DNA of 5,528 bases from Promethearchaeota archaeon (GTDB taxonomy: Archaea; Asgardarchaeota; Lokiarchaeia; Sigynarchaeales; SOKP01): NCBI GenBank assembly GCA_030608765.1, contig JAUWDN010000109.1, positions 1 through 5,528 on the forward strand, in the 5' to 3' direction. Made by a program: the position numbers and the translations under genes. Position 1 is the stretch's first letter; each line of letters opens with the position of its first letter. Under the pieces are notes generated by a model. It made no database searches and had not been told where the DNA came from. It saw nothing but the letters and a program-made list of their open reading frames with translations. Positions 1 to 5,528 of this stretch are shown piece by piece.

Positions 1-2
1 AG

Positions 3-1445
3 ATAAATGGAATTTTGACAGAAGAAATTAAATTAAAAGTAAAAAAGAATTATGAAGCAGTTCAAAAGATAGCTAAAGGCGAAAAGTTAGTCTACAGTGT
101 TAACACCGGTTTTGGTTCGTTATGTACTACAATCATTTCAAAAGAAGAAACTGGTAAATTACAAGAAAATCTTTTAAAAAGTCATAGCGTAGGTCTTGGT
201 GATCCTATTGGACATTTGCTATCAAAACTTATGATGATTTTGAAAATTCATGCTTTATGTAAAGGATTTTCTGGAATATCTTTAGAAGTTATTGAACGTA
301 TTTGTTGGCATGTAGAAACCAACATAATTCCATTAGTTCCCGAACAAGGTTCTGTTGGGGCGTCCGGAGATCTTGCTCCACTATCTCATTTGTTTTTACC
401 TCTCATTGGGTTAGGTTATTTATCAAAAGACGGAAAAATTTATATCAAGGCACAAGAAATTTTGCAGGAATACGATTTAACTCCAATGAAATTACAAGCC
501 AAGGAGGGTTTGGCTTTAATTAATGGGACACAATTTATCGCTGCTCATGCAATCGTAATATTTGATAAATTTAGAAATTGTCTTGATAATGTCGATATTA
601 TTGGTGCTCTTAGCCTTGAAGCTTATTTAGGTTCACCGCAGCCATTTGATGAAAAATTAATTAAATTAAGGCCACATCAAGGAGCTATTGTTGTTGCTGA
701 AAATATCAGAAGATTTCTAAAAAACTCTCAATTTATTGAATCTCATAAGGATTGTGGAAGGGTTCAGGATCCATATTCTATCCGGTGCATGCCACAAGTC
801 CATGGTGCCTCTAGAGATGCATTTTATCACTTTAGCGAGGTACTAGAGTGTGAATTAAATTCAATAACTGATAATCCTATTATTTTTAATGAAGAAATTA
901 CCATAAGTGGGGGAAATTTCCATGGTCAACCCCTTGCGTTACCATTAGATTATGTTGGTTTAGCCGCTTCTGAAATAGGAAATATATCGGATAGAAGGAC
1001 ATATCTCCTCTTGGAAGGAAAATGGGGTTTACCTGCTTACTTAATTAAAGAATCTGGATTAAACTCAGGCTTTATGATAACTCAATATTGTTCAGCATCT
1101 ATAGTTAGCGAGAATAAATCGATGTGTTTCCCTGCAAGTGCTGATAGTATCCCGACATCAATGGGACAAGAGGATCATGTCAGTATGGGATCAATTAGCG
1201 CTAGAAAAACACTTCGGATCGTAAACAACCTCGAAAAAATATTAGCCATCGAACTTTTATGCGCTGCTCAGGCATTTGATTTTAGGAAACCGTTAAAATC
1301 AAGCATGATATTAGAAGCTTGTCATTCTTATGTTCGTCAAAAAATCCCCCATCTTAACGAAGATGTTGTTTTATCGGAATATATTGAAATTGCTTTAGAG
1401 ATTATAAAGAGCAGAGAATTATTTTATATTTCTAATAAAGATTAA
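3..1445 (+). CDS. hutH: Histidine ammonia-lyase (5' end truncated by window)
   Basis: Catalyses the first step of histidine breakdown, the non-oxidative removal of ammonia from L-histidine to give trans-urocanate; a cytosolic, normally tetrameric enzyme. The Ala-Ser-Gly triad that cyclises into the MIO electrophile lies in GSVGASGDLAPLSH (GCG-TCC-GGA at 360-368). Other family active-site motifs are present: YSVNTGFG, KSHSVGLG, LINGTQ, QDPYSIRC, GGNFHGQP and GQEDHVSMG. The His in KSHSVGLG and the Glu in GQEDHVS favour histidine over tyrosine or phenylalanine lyases. The frame stays open to the left edge (Ile-Asn-Gly-Ile before the TTG at 15). Aligned from memory with Pseudomonas HutH (Tyr53, His83, MIO 142-144), about 20 N-terminal residues are missing, so the TTG at 15 is not the true start and the real start lies upstream. 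The C-terminus is complete (TAA at 1443-1445). It is probably co-transcribed with hutI, 13 bases downstream. Confidence 0.96.
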   Translation: MNGILTEEIKLKVKKNYEAVQKIAKGEKLVYSVNTGFGSLCTTIISKEETGKLQENLLKSHSVGLGDPIGHLLSKLMMILKIHALCKGFSGISLEVIERICWHVETNIIPLVPEQGSVGASGDLAPLSHLFLPLIGLGYLSKDGKIYIKAQEILQEYDLTPMKLQAKEGLALINGTQFIAAHAIVIFDKFRNCLDNVDIIGALSLEAYLGSPQPFDEKLIKLRPHQGAIVVAENIRRFLKNSQFIESHKDCGRVQDPYSIRCMPQVHGASRDAFYHFSEVLECELNSITDNPIIFNEEITISGGNFHGQPLALPLDYVGLAASEIGNISDRRTYLLLEGKWGLPAYLIKESGLNSGFMITQYCSASIVSENKSMCFPASADSIPTSMGQEDHVSMGSISARKTLRIVNNLEKILAIELLCAAQAFDFRKPLKSSMILEACHSYVRQKIPHLNEDVVLSEYIEIALEIIKSRELFYISNKD

Positions 1446-1447
1446 AA

Positions 1448-1452
1448 GAGGA
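1448..1452 (+). promoter_or_regulatory. Shine-Dalgarno site of hutI
   Basis: GAGGA lies 6 bases before the hutI ATG at 1459, just after the hutH stop codon. It fixes the ATG as the likely start and so supports translation of the unusual HutI N-terminal extension. It is the only clear ribosome binding site in the window, and it sits at an operon-internal gene. Confidence 0.75.
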
Positions 1453-1458
1453 CATTTT

Positions 1459-2790
1459 ATGACTGTAAGATCTACTCCAACACCTAAAAGAATAAAGAGA
1501 AAAGATACAAACAATAATGAGCAAACACCACAAGTGGATTTAATTATTATTCACGCAAATGAACTTGTAACGATGGATACTGCTTACGGTGTTCCAAGAG
1601 TTGGTTTGGAAATGAAAGACCTAGCGATTATCCCAGATGGTGCTGTAGCAGTTTTTCGTAATAGTATTATCTTTGTAGGAACCACAAAAGAATTATATGT
1701 TAATTTCCCTCCTAGTGAAAAGACAGTTATTATCGACGCAACTAATCAGCTAGTAACTCCCGGATTTGTCGATCCACATACTCATATTATTTTTGATGGT
1801 TACAGAGAAAACGAACTTGAAATGAAATTAGCAGGAAAGACTTATATTGAAATTTTGGAATCTGGAGGAGGTATATTAAAGACTGTTAAAGCTACCAGAA
1901 AAGCACCGTTAGCTCGATTAATTAAAAATGGAAAACCTATTCTTAATAGGATGATGAAATACGGTACGACTACAATAGAAACGAAATCAGGATATGGATT
2001 AGATACCGAGAATGAAATCAAGTCATTGCTAGCGATAAAGGAGTTGAATCTCGAGCACCCAATGGATATAATTTCTACATTTTTAGGTGCCCATGCAGTT
2101 CCACCGGAATATGAAGGGAAAACCGACGAATATGTAGAATTAGTAATATCGGAAATGATCCCAAAAATAGCAAAAGAAGAATTAGCAGAATATTGTGATG
2201 TTTTTTGTGAAGAAGGGATTTTCTCCGTAGACCAAACTAAAAAAATATTATCAACAGCGATTAAATACGGTATAAAACCACAGATTCACATCGATGAAAT
2301 TGTAGACACTAAAGGTGCATTATTAGCGGCAGAATTAAATGCAGTACAGGTAGGACACATGCTGAAATCCAATTTAGACGGATTAAAAGCATTGAAAAAA
2401 GCTAAAACAATTGCAACGCTACTACCTGGAACTCCTTTTTGTTTAATGTTGAAAGATTATGCTCCTGCAAGAAAAATGATTGAAATGGGTATTCCGATAG
2501 CCCTTGCTACTGACCTTAATCCAAATTGCTGGACAGAATCAATGCAAATGATAATCACATTAGCATGCTATCATATGGCGCTTTTACCCGCCGAAGCTTT
2601 AACAGCAGCTACAATTAACGCAGCTTGTGCGATTGAACGGCAAGAGGAAATTGGCAGTTTAGAAGTTGGTAAAAAAGCTGATATTGTAGTTTTTGATGTA
2701 CCAAATCATAAATTTCTACCCTACCAATTTGGCGGGAATTTAGTATCAAAGGTTATAAAAAATGGTAGAGTTGTAGTAGATTTCGAGTAA
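1459..2790 (+). CDS. hutI: Imidazolonepropionase
   Basis: Hydrolyses 4-imidazolone-5-propionate to N-formimidoyl-L-glutamate, step 3 of histidine degradation; a cytosolic metal-dependent amidohydrolase with a TIM-barrel fold. Metal ligands are visible: His107 and His109 (VDPHTH), His277 (IHIDE) and Asp352 (ATDLNPN). Glu280 and His300 (VGHM) match the further catalytic residues. Spacings His277-His300 (23) and His300-Asp352 (52) match those I recall for Bacillus subtilis HutI (249, 272, 324). The family segment around GYRENELEMKLAGKTYIEIL and the SGGGI loop follow the first His pair. The C-terminus returns to the small beta domain (GSLEVGKKADIVVFD). At 443 residues it is slightly longer than usual because of about 25 extra N-terminal residues, basic and polar (KRIKRK, then NNNEQ), before VDLIIIHANELVTMD. 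The ATG is preferred because of GAGGA 6 bases upstream; a GTG at 1534 would give a conventional N-terminus but has no ribosome binding site. Confidence 0.95.
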   Translation: MTVRSTPTPKRIKRKDTNNNEQTPQVDLIIIHANELVTMDTAYGVPRVGLEMKDLAIIPDGAVAVFRNSIIFVGTTKELYVNFPPSEKTVIIDATNQLVTPGFVDPHTHIIFDGYRENELEMKLAGKTYIEILESGGGILKTVKATRKAPLARLIKNGKPILNRMMKYGTTTIETKSGYGLDTENEIKSLLAIKELNLEHPMDIISTFLGAHAVPPEYEGKTDEYVELVISEMIPKIAKEELAEYCDVFCEEGIFSVDQTKKILSTAIKYGIKPQIHIDEIVDTKGALLAAELNAVQVGHMLKSNLDGLKALKKAKTIATLLPGTPFCLMLKDYAPARKMIEMGIPIALATDLNPNCWTESMQMIITLACYHMALLPAEALTAATINAACAIERQEEIGSLEVGKKADIVVFDVPNHKFLPYQFGGNLVSKVIKNGRVVVDFE

Positions 2791-2806
2791 TTATATAAAT
2801 TGGATA

Positions 2807-3733
2807 CTAAAAATCAAAATAATATTCTAATAAATGTTTTGGTTCAAGTTTCTTAGGATTTTCAAGTTGTAAGTAATAATCCAAAGAATTGAGAACAGCT
2901 TCTAAAGGTAATACCCCAATCAACTCGGTACCGACGATGGGGACTCCATAACGGGCAGCTTCAATTCGCACGAGTTCCATTTGACGATACAGAGGAGTCT
3001 TTTTGAAATTAATGTTGCTAATACCCACTTGAACGCAATCCCTTTCGATTAGTTCCGTACCCATAGCTTTGACATTCACTAATCCTCCTGATTTTAAGTG
3101 TATCGCTTTAGCTACTTTTTTTGCTATTTTAACATTTTTAGTCCCTAGATTGATATTAAAGCTAATAAGGGGATACCTAGCTCCTGTAATAATAGCGCCC
3201 GCAGTTGGATGAAATTTAGAAGGTCCAAAATCTGGTTTTCTATTAGGATCTTTTTCTATACTTTCTTTCAATCCTTCATATTCCCCTATTCTTATAATAT
3301 CAATATTTTTCCTTTCTAGAATGTTTGCCGATTCTTCGTATAAATATACTGGAACGTCCTCTTTTACCATTTCTTCAGCAAATTTCTTCGATAATTCAAT
3401 ACACTCTTCAATTGAAACATTCAGAGCGGGAATAAATGGAACTACATCAATCGCACCTATTCGAGGGTGTTGACCTTTATGCTTGTTCATATCAATTAAT
3501 TCTATTGCTTTTTTAGCTGCAGCTATATTTGCTCTCAAAACAGCTTCTGGTGTTCCCACAAAAGTAATTACTGCTCTATTATAGTCAGAATCGTATTGAA
3601 TGTCAACAATTCTAGTTTGGGGGGTATTTTCAATTTCAGAAACGATCTGTTCGACTTTACTTCCATCTGTGCCTTCGCTATAGTTAGGAACAGACTCAAC
3701 GATCTTTTTAATTTTATTTTCCATAATAATCAT
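2807..3733 (-). CDS. ftcD: Glutamate formimidoyltransferase (single-domain FtcD)
   Basis: Transfers the formimidoyl group from N-formimidoyl-L-glutamate to tetrahydrofolate, yielding glutamate and 5-formimidoyl-tetrahydrofolate, and so completes the hut route whose hutH and hutI genes converge on it. The N-terminal domain starts with IVESVPNYSEG (family form VECVPNFSEG), then YNRAVITFVG, and KHKGQHPRIGAIDVVPFIP with His89, equivalent to catalytic His82 of the porcine enzyme; Gln replaces the usual Glu just before it. The second formimidoyltransferase domain follows (PDFGPSKFHPTAGAIITGAR, AFNINL-like SFNINLGTKNVKIAKKVA, and a C-terminal VPIVGTELIGVLPLEAVL). At 308 residues it has no fused cyclodeaminase domain, unlike animal FTCD, so a separate cyclodeaminase is needed. 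Two Met starts (3733 and 3724) are possible; neither has a Shine-Dalgarno sequence. It lies 25 bases after the U32 gene and could be read through from it or use its own leaderless promoter. Confidence 0.94.
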   Translation of the reverse strand: MIIMENKIKKIVESVPNYSEGTDGSKVEQIVSEIENTPQTRIVDIQYDSDYNRAVITFVGTPEAVLRANIAAAKKAIELIDMNKHKGQHPRIGAIDVVPFIPALNVSIEECIELSKKFAEEMVKEDVPVYLYEESANILERKNIDIIRIGEYEGLKESIEKDPNRKPDFGPSKFHPTAGAIITGARYPLISFNINLGTKNVKIAKKVAKAIHLKSGGLVNVKAMGTELIERDCVQVGISNINFKKTPLYRQMELVRIEAARYGVPIVGTELIGVLPLEAVLNSLDYYLQLENPKKLEPKHLLEYYFDF

Positions 3734-3756
3734 GAAAGTTTGACTATGATTTTGTT

Positions 3757-3765
3757 AATTATAAA
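3757..3765 (-). promoter_or_regulatory. Possible TATA box for ftcD
   Basis: On the minus strand TTTATAATT lies at -32 to -24 relative to the ATG at 3733. That is where an archaeal TATA box would sit if transcription began at or next to the start codon, giving a leaderless mRNA, and there is no Shine-Dalgarno sequence. The box covers the U32 stop codon (3759-3761). No convincing BRE is seen upstream, and in such AT-rich DNA a chance match is likely, so this is tentative. Confidence 0.35.
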
Positions 3766-5021
3766 GAATATTTTTTCAACTTATAGGTTTTATCAGTGAA
3801 AAAATAGATAGTGTCTTCTCCATTTCCAATTACTTCTCCATCAACCCGCAACTTTATACTAATTTTATGCTTCGCAGTGCCTCGTGGAGTTTTGTCAACC
3901 CGTTTACCGTTGTAGATTATTTGCCTGGCCTTTTGGTGCAAATAAGTGTCTGTATTTTTGCCCATAATAATAATATCGTCGTTTTTCGTTAAATAACCAT
4001 TGTTTAGAGAAATAAGTGCATAGTTTTCTTTTGGATAGTATTCTTCAATTATACCTAATCTTATATATCTAAAATGCGATAAATTTGCTGGTGATTTATG
4101 CTGATGATCTTCTTCTGTTATTCTCTTAAAGTAAAACCCAGGCGTAAATCCACGATTGTATACTTTTTTCAATTCTGTTACCCATTTACCGGCTTTTTTT
4201 TTTGTAAATGTGCCATCGTAATACGCTTCAATAGCTTCACGATAAGTTTTTGTAACTATTTCAACATAGTGAGGGTGTCGCATCCTACCTTCAATTTTAA
4301 ATGCATCAACTTTAGATTCGATAAATTTAGGAATATAGGCAATAGTACACAAATCTCTTGAATTCATAAATCGTACTCCATCATATATATATTCAGTACC
4401 ACCTTCTTCCCTTACCCACCATCGCCTTCTACAAGGTTGTATACAACTACCTCGATTCGCGGATTTCTCTTCTGTACCGCAAATATCTTGAGAGAAATAG
4501 CACCTACCGCTTATAGAAGTACACATTGCTCCGTGAATGAAAATTTCTATTTCTGATTTAGTAAGATTCCTCTTAATTTCTTTTATTTTTTCTAAGGATA
4601 GTTCTCTTGCCAAGATCAATCTTTCTGCTCCTAAATTTTCGTAAAATCTTGCAGATAAAGAATTAGATATGTTGCATTGTGTAGACACATGGAATGGTAC
4701 TCTCATTTCTTTTGCTATTTCAATAGCAGCAATATCGTGCACAATAAACGCATGTATCCCTGCTTCTTTTCCTTTTTCTATGACTTCTCGTAAGTAGTTT
4801 AATTCGCTATCATATACTAAAATGTTTGTAGCTAAATATGTTTTTAACCCAACTTTCCGGCAGAAATCCACAACTTTATTTATATTCTCCAAAGCAATAT
4901 TTTCAGATCGCATACGCATATTGAATTTTTCAATTCCAAAATAAACTGAGTCAGCGTATTGAGAAGCTGCTTTAATGGATTTTAAATTTTTAGCTGGAGC
5001 TAGTAATTCAACTTTTTTCAT
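3759..5021 (-). CDS. Peptidase U32 family protein (putative RNA-modification enzyme)
   Basis: A member of family U32, historically called collagenase-like peptidases; characterised relatives such as E. coli TrhP (YegQ) and RlhA act in hydroxylation of tRNA or rRNA bases. The N-terminus VELLAPAKNLKSIKAA is typical, followed by a TIM-barrel-like domain. The signature is near-perfect: EIFIHGAMCTSISGRCYFS, with two further cysteines in NRGSCIQPC. Counting from the ATG, Cys167, 174, 193 and 197 form the conserved cluster, likely binding iron-sulfur. CRRRWWV and FKIEGRMRHPHYV follow, then a C-terminal beta-rich domain (from about residue 318). The frame can begin at TTG 5030, but ATG 5021 gives the family-typical MKKVELLAP start. 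Length, about 420 residues, is normal. No Shine-Dalgarno sequence is seen. The specific substrate cannot be told from sequence; close linkage to hut genes may be incidental. An A10 run encodes a Lys-Lys-Lys segment near residue 275. Confidence 0.9.
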   Translation of the reverse strand: MKKVELLAPAKNLKSIKAASQYADSVYFGIEKFNMRMRSENIALENINKVVDFCRKVGLKTYLATNILVYDSELNYLREVIEKGKEAGIHAFIVHDIAAIEIAKEMRVPFHVSTQCNISNSLSARFYENLGAERLILARELSLEKIKEIKRNLTKSEIEIFIHGAMCTSISGRCYFSQDICGTEEKSANRGSCIQPCRRRWWVREEGGTEYIYDGVRFMNSRDLCTIAYIPKFIESKVDAFKIEGRMRHPHYVEIVTKTYREAIEAYYDGTFTKKKAGKWVTELKKVYNRGFTPGFYFKRITEEDHQHKSPANLSHFRYIRLGIIEEYYPKENYALISLNNGYLTKNDDIIIMGKNTDTYLHQKARQIIYNGKRVDKTPRGTAKHKISIKLRVDGEVIGNGEDTIYFFTDKTYKLKKYSL

Positions 5022-5054
5022 GTGAAACAAAAGTGTTATTCAAAAATGACTCTA

Positions 5055-5068
5055 ATTTAAAGTATACT
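5055..5068 (-). promoter_or_regulatory. Possible promoter of the U32 gene
   Basis: Minus-strand AGTATACTTTAAAT lies 34-47 bases before the ATG at 5021. Read as archaeal, CTTTAAAT would be a TATA box giving a leader of roughly 10-15 bases. Read as bacterial, TATACT would be a -10 box, but no good -35 hexamer is found 17 bases upstream (GTAAAT). The absence of a Shine-Dalgarno sequence fits the archaeal reading better. The evidence is by eye only. Confidence 0.3.
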
Positions 5069-5142
5069 AATAGTAAAAATAAAATTTACTTTTATTTTCT
5101 GTAGATTTATTTAATAATATTCGTATTTTTATGTTTTAAATT

Positions 5143-5151
5143 AAAAAAAAA
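5143..5151 (-). terminator. Oligo-T terminator after the LarA-like gene
   Basis: On the minus strand a T9 run lies 41-49 bases past the stop codon of the LarA-like gene, with a shorter T5 run before it (5167-5178 region). I see no stem-loop immediately upstream, so it is not a typical bacterial intrinsic terminator; archaeal termination needs only such T-runs. It separates the LarA-like gene from the U32 promoter region. Confidence 0.45.
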
Positions 5152-5192
5152 TGGTTCAAGTAAGTTTTAAAAAGAAATATAAAAGTTTTAGT

Positions 5193-5528
5193 TTATGCTA
5201 ACTGCATACTCGTAGGAATTATCGCTACTTTAGGAGTATTTCCGTGCATATTTGATAATTTATTAATTAACTCATTCCATTCATTAAACAATTGGACGGA
5301 TTTTGGATAGAAATGATATAAATCTGGTTTACTAATATTTGGAGAAAAGAAATACACATTTCTTCTCTTTACAAACGCTTTCCATAGAATTCCATTCCCA
5401 AAATTGTTATATAATTTAGCACCCGTCTCAGCAATTAAACTATGAAAACCCTTGCCTTCGTACGAAGATGACATTACAACAATCGTGCCTTTTCTATCAA
5501 GAAATCTATTTGAAGCCGTCATTAAAAT
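5193..5528 (-). CDS. LarA-like protein, C-terminal fragment (nickel-dependent racemase family)
   Basis: Only the last 111 residues are visible; the frame runs off the right edge (Ile-Leu before the internal Met at 5522), so that ATG is not the true start. The fragment resembles the C-terminal domain of LarA, the lactate racemase family that uses the nickel-pincer nucleotide. Seen are a strand-turn RKGTIVVMSSSYEGKGFHSL (family pattern GGTIVV...EG.G.HSL), then a middle part with NVYFFSPNISKPDL, and a closing TPKVAIIPTSMQLA (family pattern PRVAVIP...QL). The nickel and cofactor-binding residues lie in the missing N-terminal part, so activity and substrate cannot be judged; family members include racemases and epimerases of other 2-hydroxyacids. 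It is followed by a T-run terminator and is probably a separate transcription unit from the U32 gene. Assignment rests on pattern recall. Confidence 0.62.
   Translation of the reverse strand: MLMTASNRFLDRKGTIVVMSSSYEGKGFHSLIAETGAKLYNNFGNGILWKAFVKRRNVYFFSPNISKPDLYHFYPKSVQLFNEWNELINKLSNMHGNTPKVAIIPTSMQLA

Noticed and set aside
15..17. TTG as the start of hutH
   Set aside because: The frame is open to the window edge and the protein lacks about 20 residues that the family has before this point, so the gene is cut by the window.
302..523. Open frame of 73 codons on the plus strand inside hutH
   Set aside because: It overlaps the MIO region of hutH in another frame, has no ribosome binding site, and its translation resembles no protein family; it is a shadow of hutH.
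3596..3799. Open frame of 67 codons on the plus strand across the ftcD 5' end
   Set aside because: It is antisense to well-supported ftcD and U32 coding sequence, with a Phe/Asn-rich composition typical of the reverse of AT-rich genes.
4098..4361. Open frame of 87 codons on the plus strand inside the U32 gene
   Set aside because: It is antisense to conserved U32 sequence, and its Phe/Cys/Ile-rich translation only mimics a membrane protein because of the base composition.
5019..5030. TTG at 5030 as the start of the U32 protein
   Set aside because: The ATG three codons downstream gives the family-typical MKKVELLAP beginning, and no ribosome binding site favours the TTG.
5061..5068. Perfect 8-base palindrome AGTATACT upstream of the U32 gene, as a possible operator
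   Set aside because: The symmetry stops after four base pairs per arm and no second copy was seen in the window; such short palindromes are expected by chance in AT-rich DNA.
1..5528. A previously undescribed system, mobile element, CRISPR array or RNA gene
   Set aside because: All complete genes belong to known metabolic or RNA-modification-related families, no direct or inverted repeats of note were seen, and the longest non-coding stretch is only 171 bases.

Overview
The window is an AT-rich, densely coding stretch (about one third G+C by eye) with five protein genes and no RNA genes, mobile elements or CRISPR. Two features point to an archaeon, though not conclusively. Genes that would begin a transcript (ftcD, the U32 gene) have no Shine-Dalgarno sequence, but have TATA-like boxes about 25-40 bases before the start codon, as expected for leaderless or short-leader mRNAs; hutI, internal to an operon, has a clear GAGGA. 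The only terminator-like signal is a bare T9 run with no hairpin. The style of the U32 protein (CRRRW motif after the cysteine cluster) also fits archaea. A low-GC bacterium remains possible.

Region 1 (3-2790, plus strand): hutH (histidine ammonia-lyase, 5' end cut off by the window edge) followed after 13 bases by hutI (imidazolonepropionase). These are steps 1 and 3 of histidine degradation. Region 2 (2807-3733, minus strand): ftcD, a single-domain glutamate formimidoyltransferase, converging on hutI with 16 bases between stop codons. It passes the formimidoyl group of N-formimidoyl-L-glutamate to tetrahydrofolate. Step 2, urocanase (hutU), is not in the window, and neither is the cyclodeaminase needed after FtcD.

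Region 3 (3759-5021, minus strand): a full-length peptidase U32 family protein with the four-cysteine motif, more likely an RNA-modification-type enzyme than a protease. It lies 25 bases upstream of ftcD. Region 4 (5022-5192): a 171-base AT-rich gap holding a probable U32 promoter and a T-run terminator for the gene beyond it. Region 5 (5193-5528, minus strand): the C-terminal end of a LarA-like (nickel-dependent racemase family) protein, whose 5' part is outside the window.

Together the window shows a folate-linked histidine catabolic cluster: histidine to urocanate, then (via a urocanase not seen here) imidazolonepropionate, N-formimidoylglutamate, and finally glutamate plus 5-formimidoyl-tetrahydrofolate. 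All complete genes look intact, with catalytic residues in place. I saw no undescribed defence, mobile or regulatory system. The most unusual points are the basic N-terminal extension on HutI, the ftcD promoter-like box lying on the U32 stop codon, and the LarA homologue beside the hut genes.
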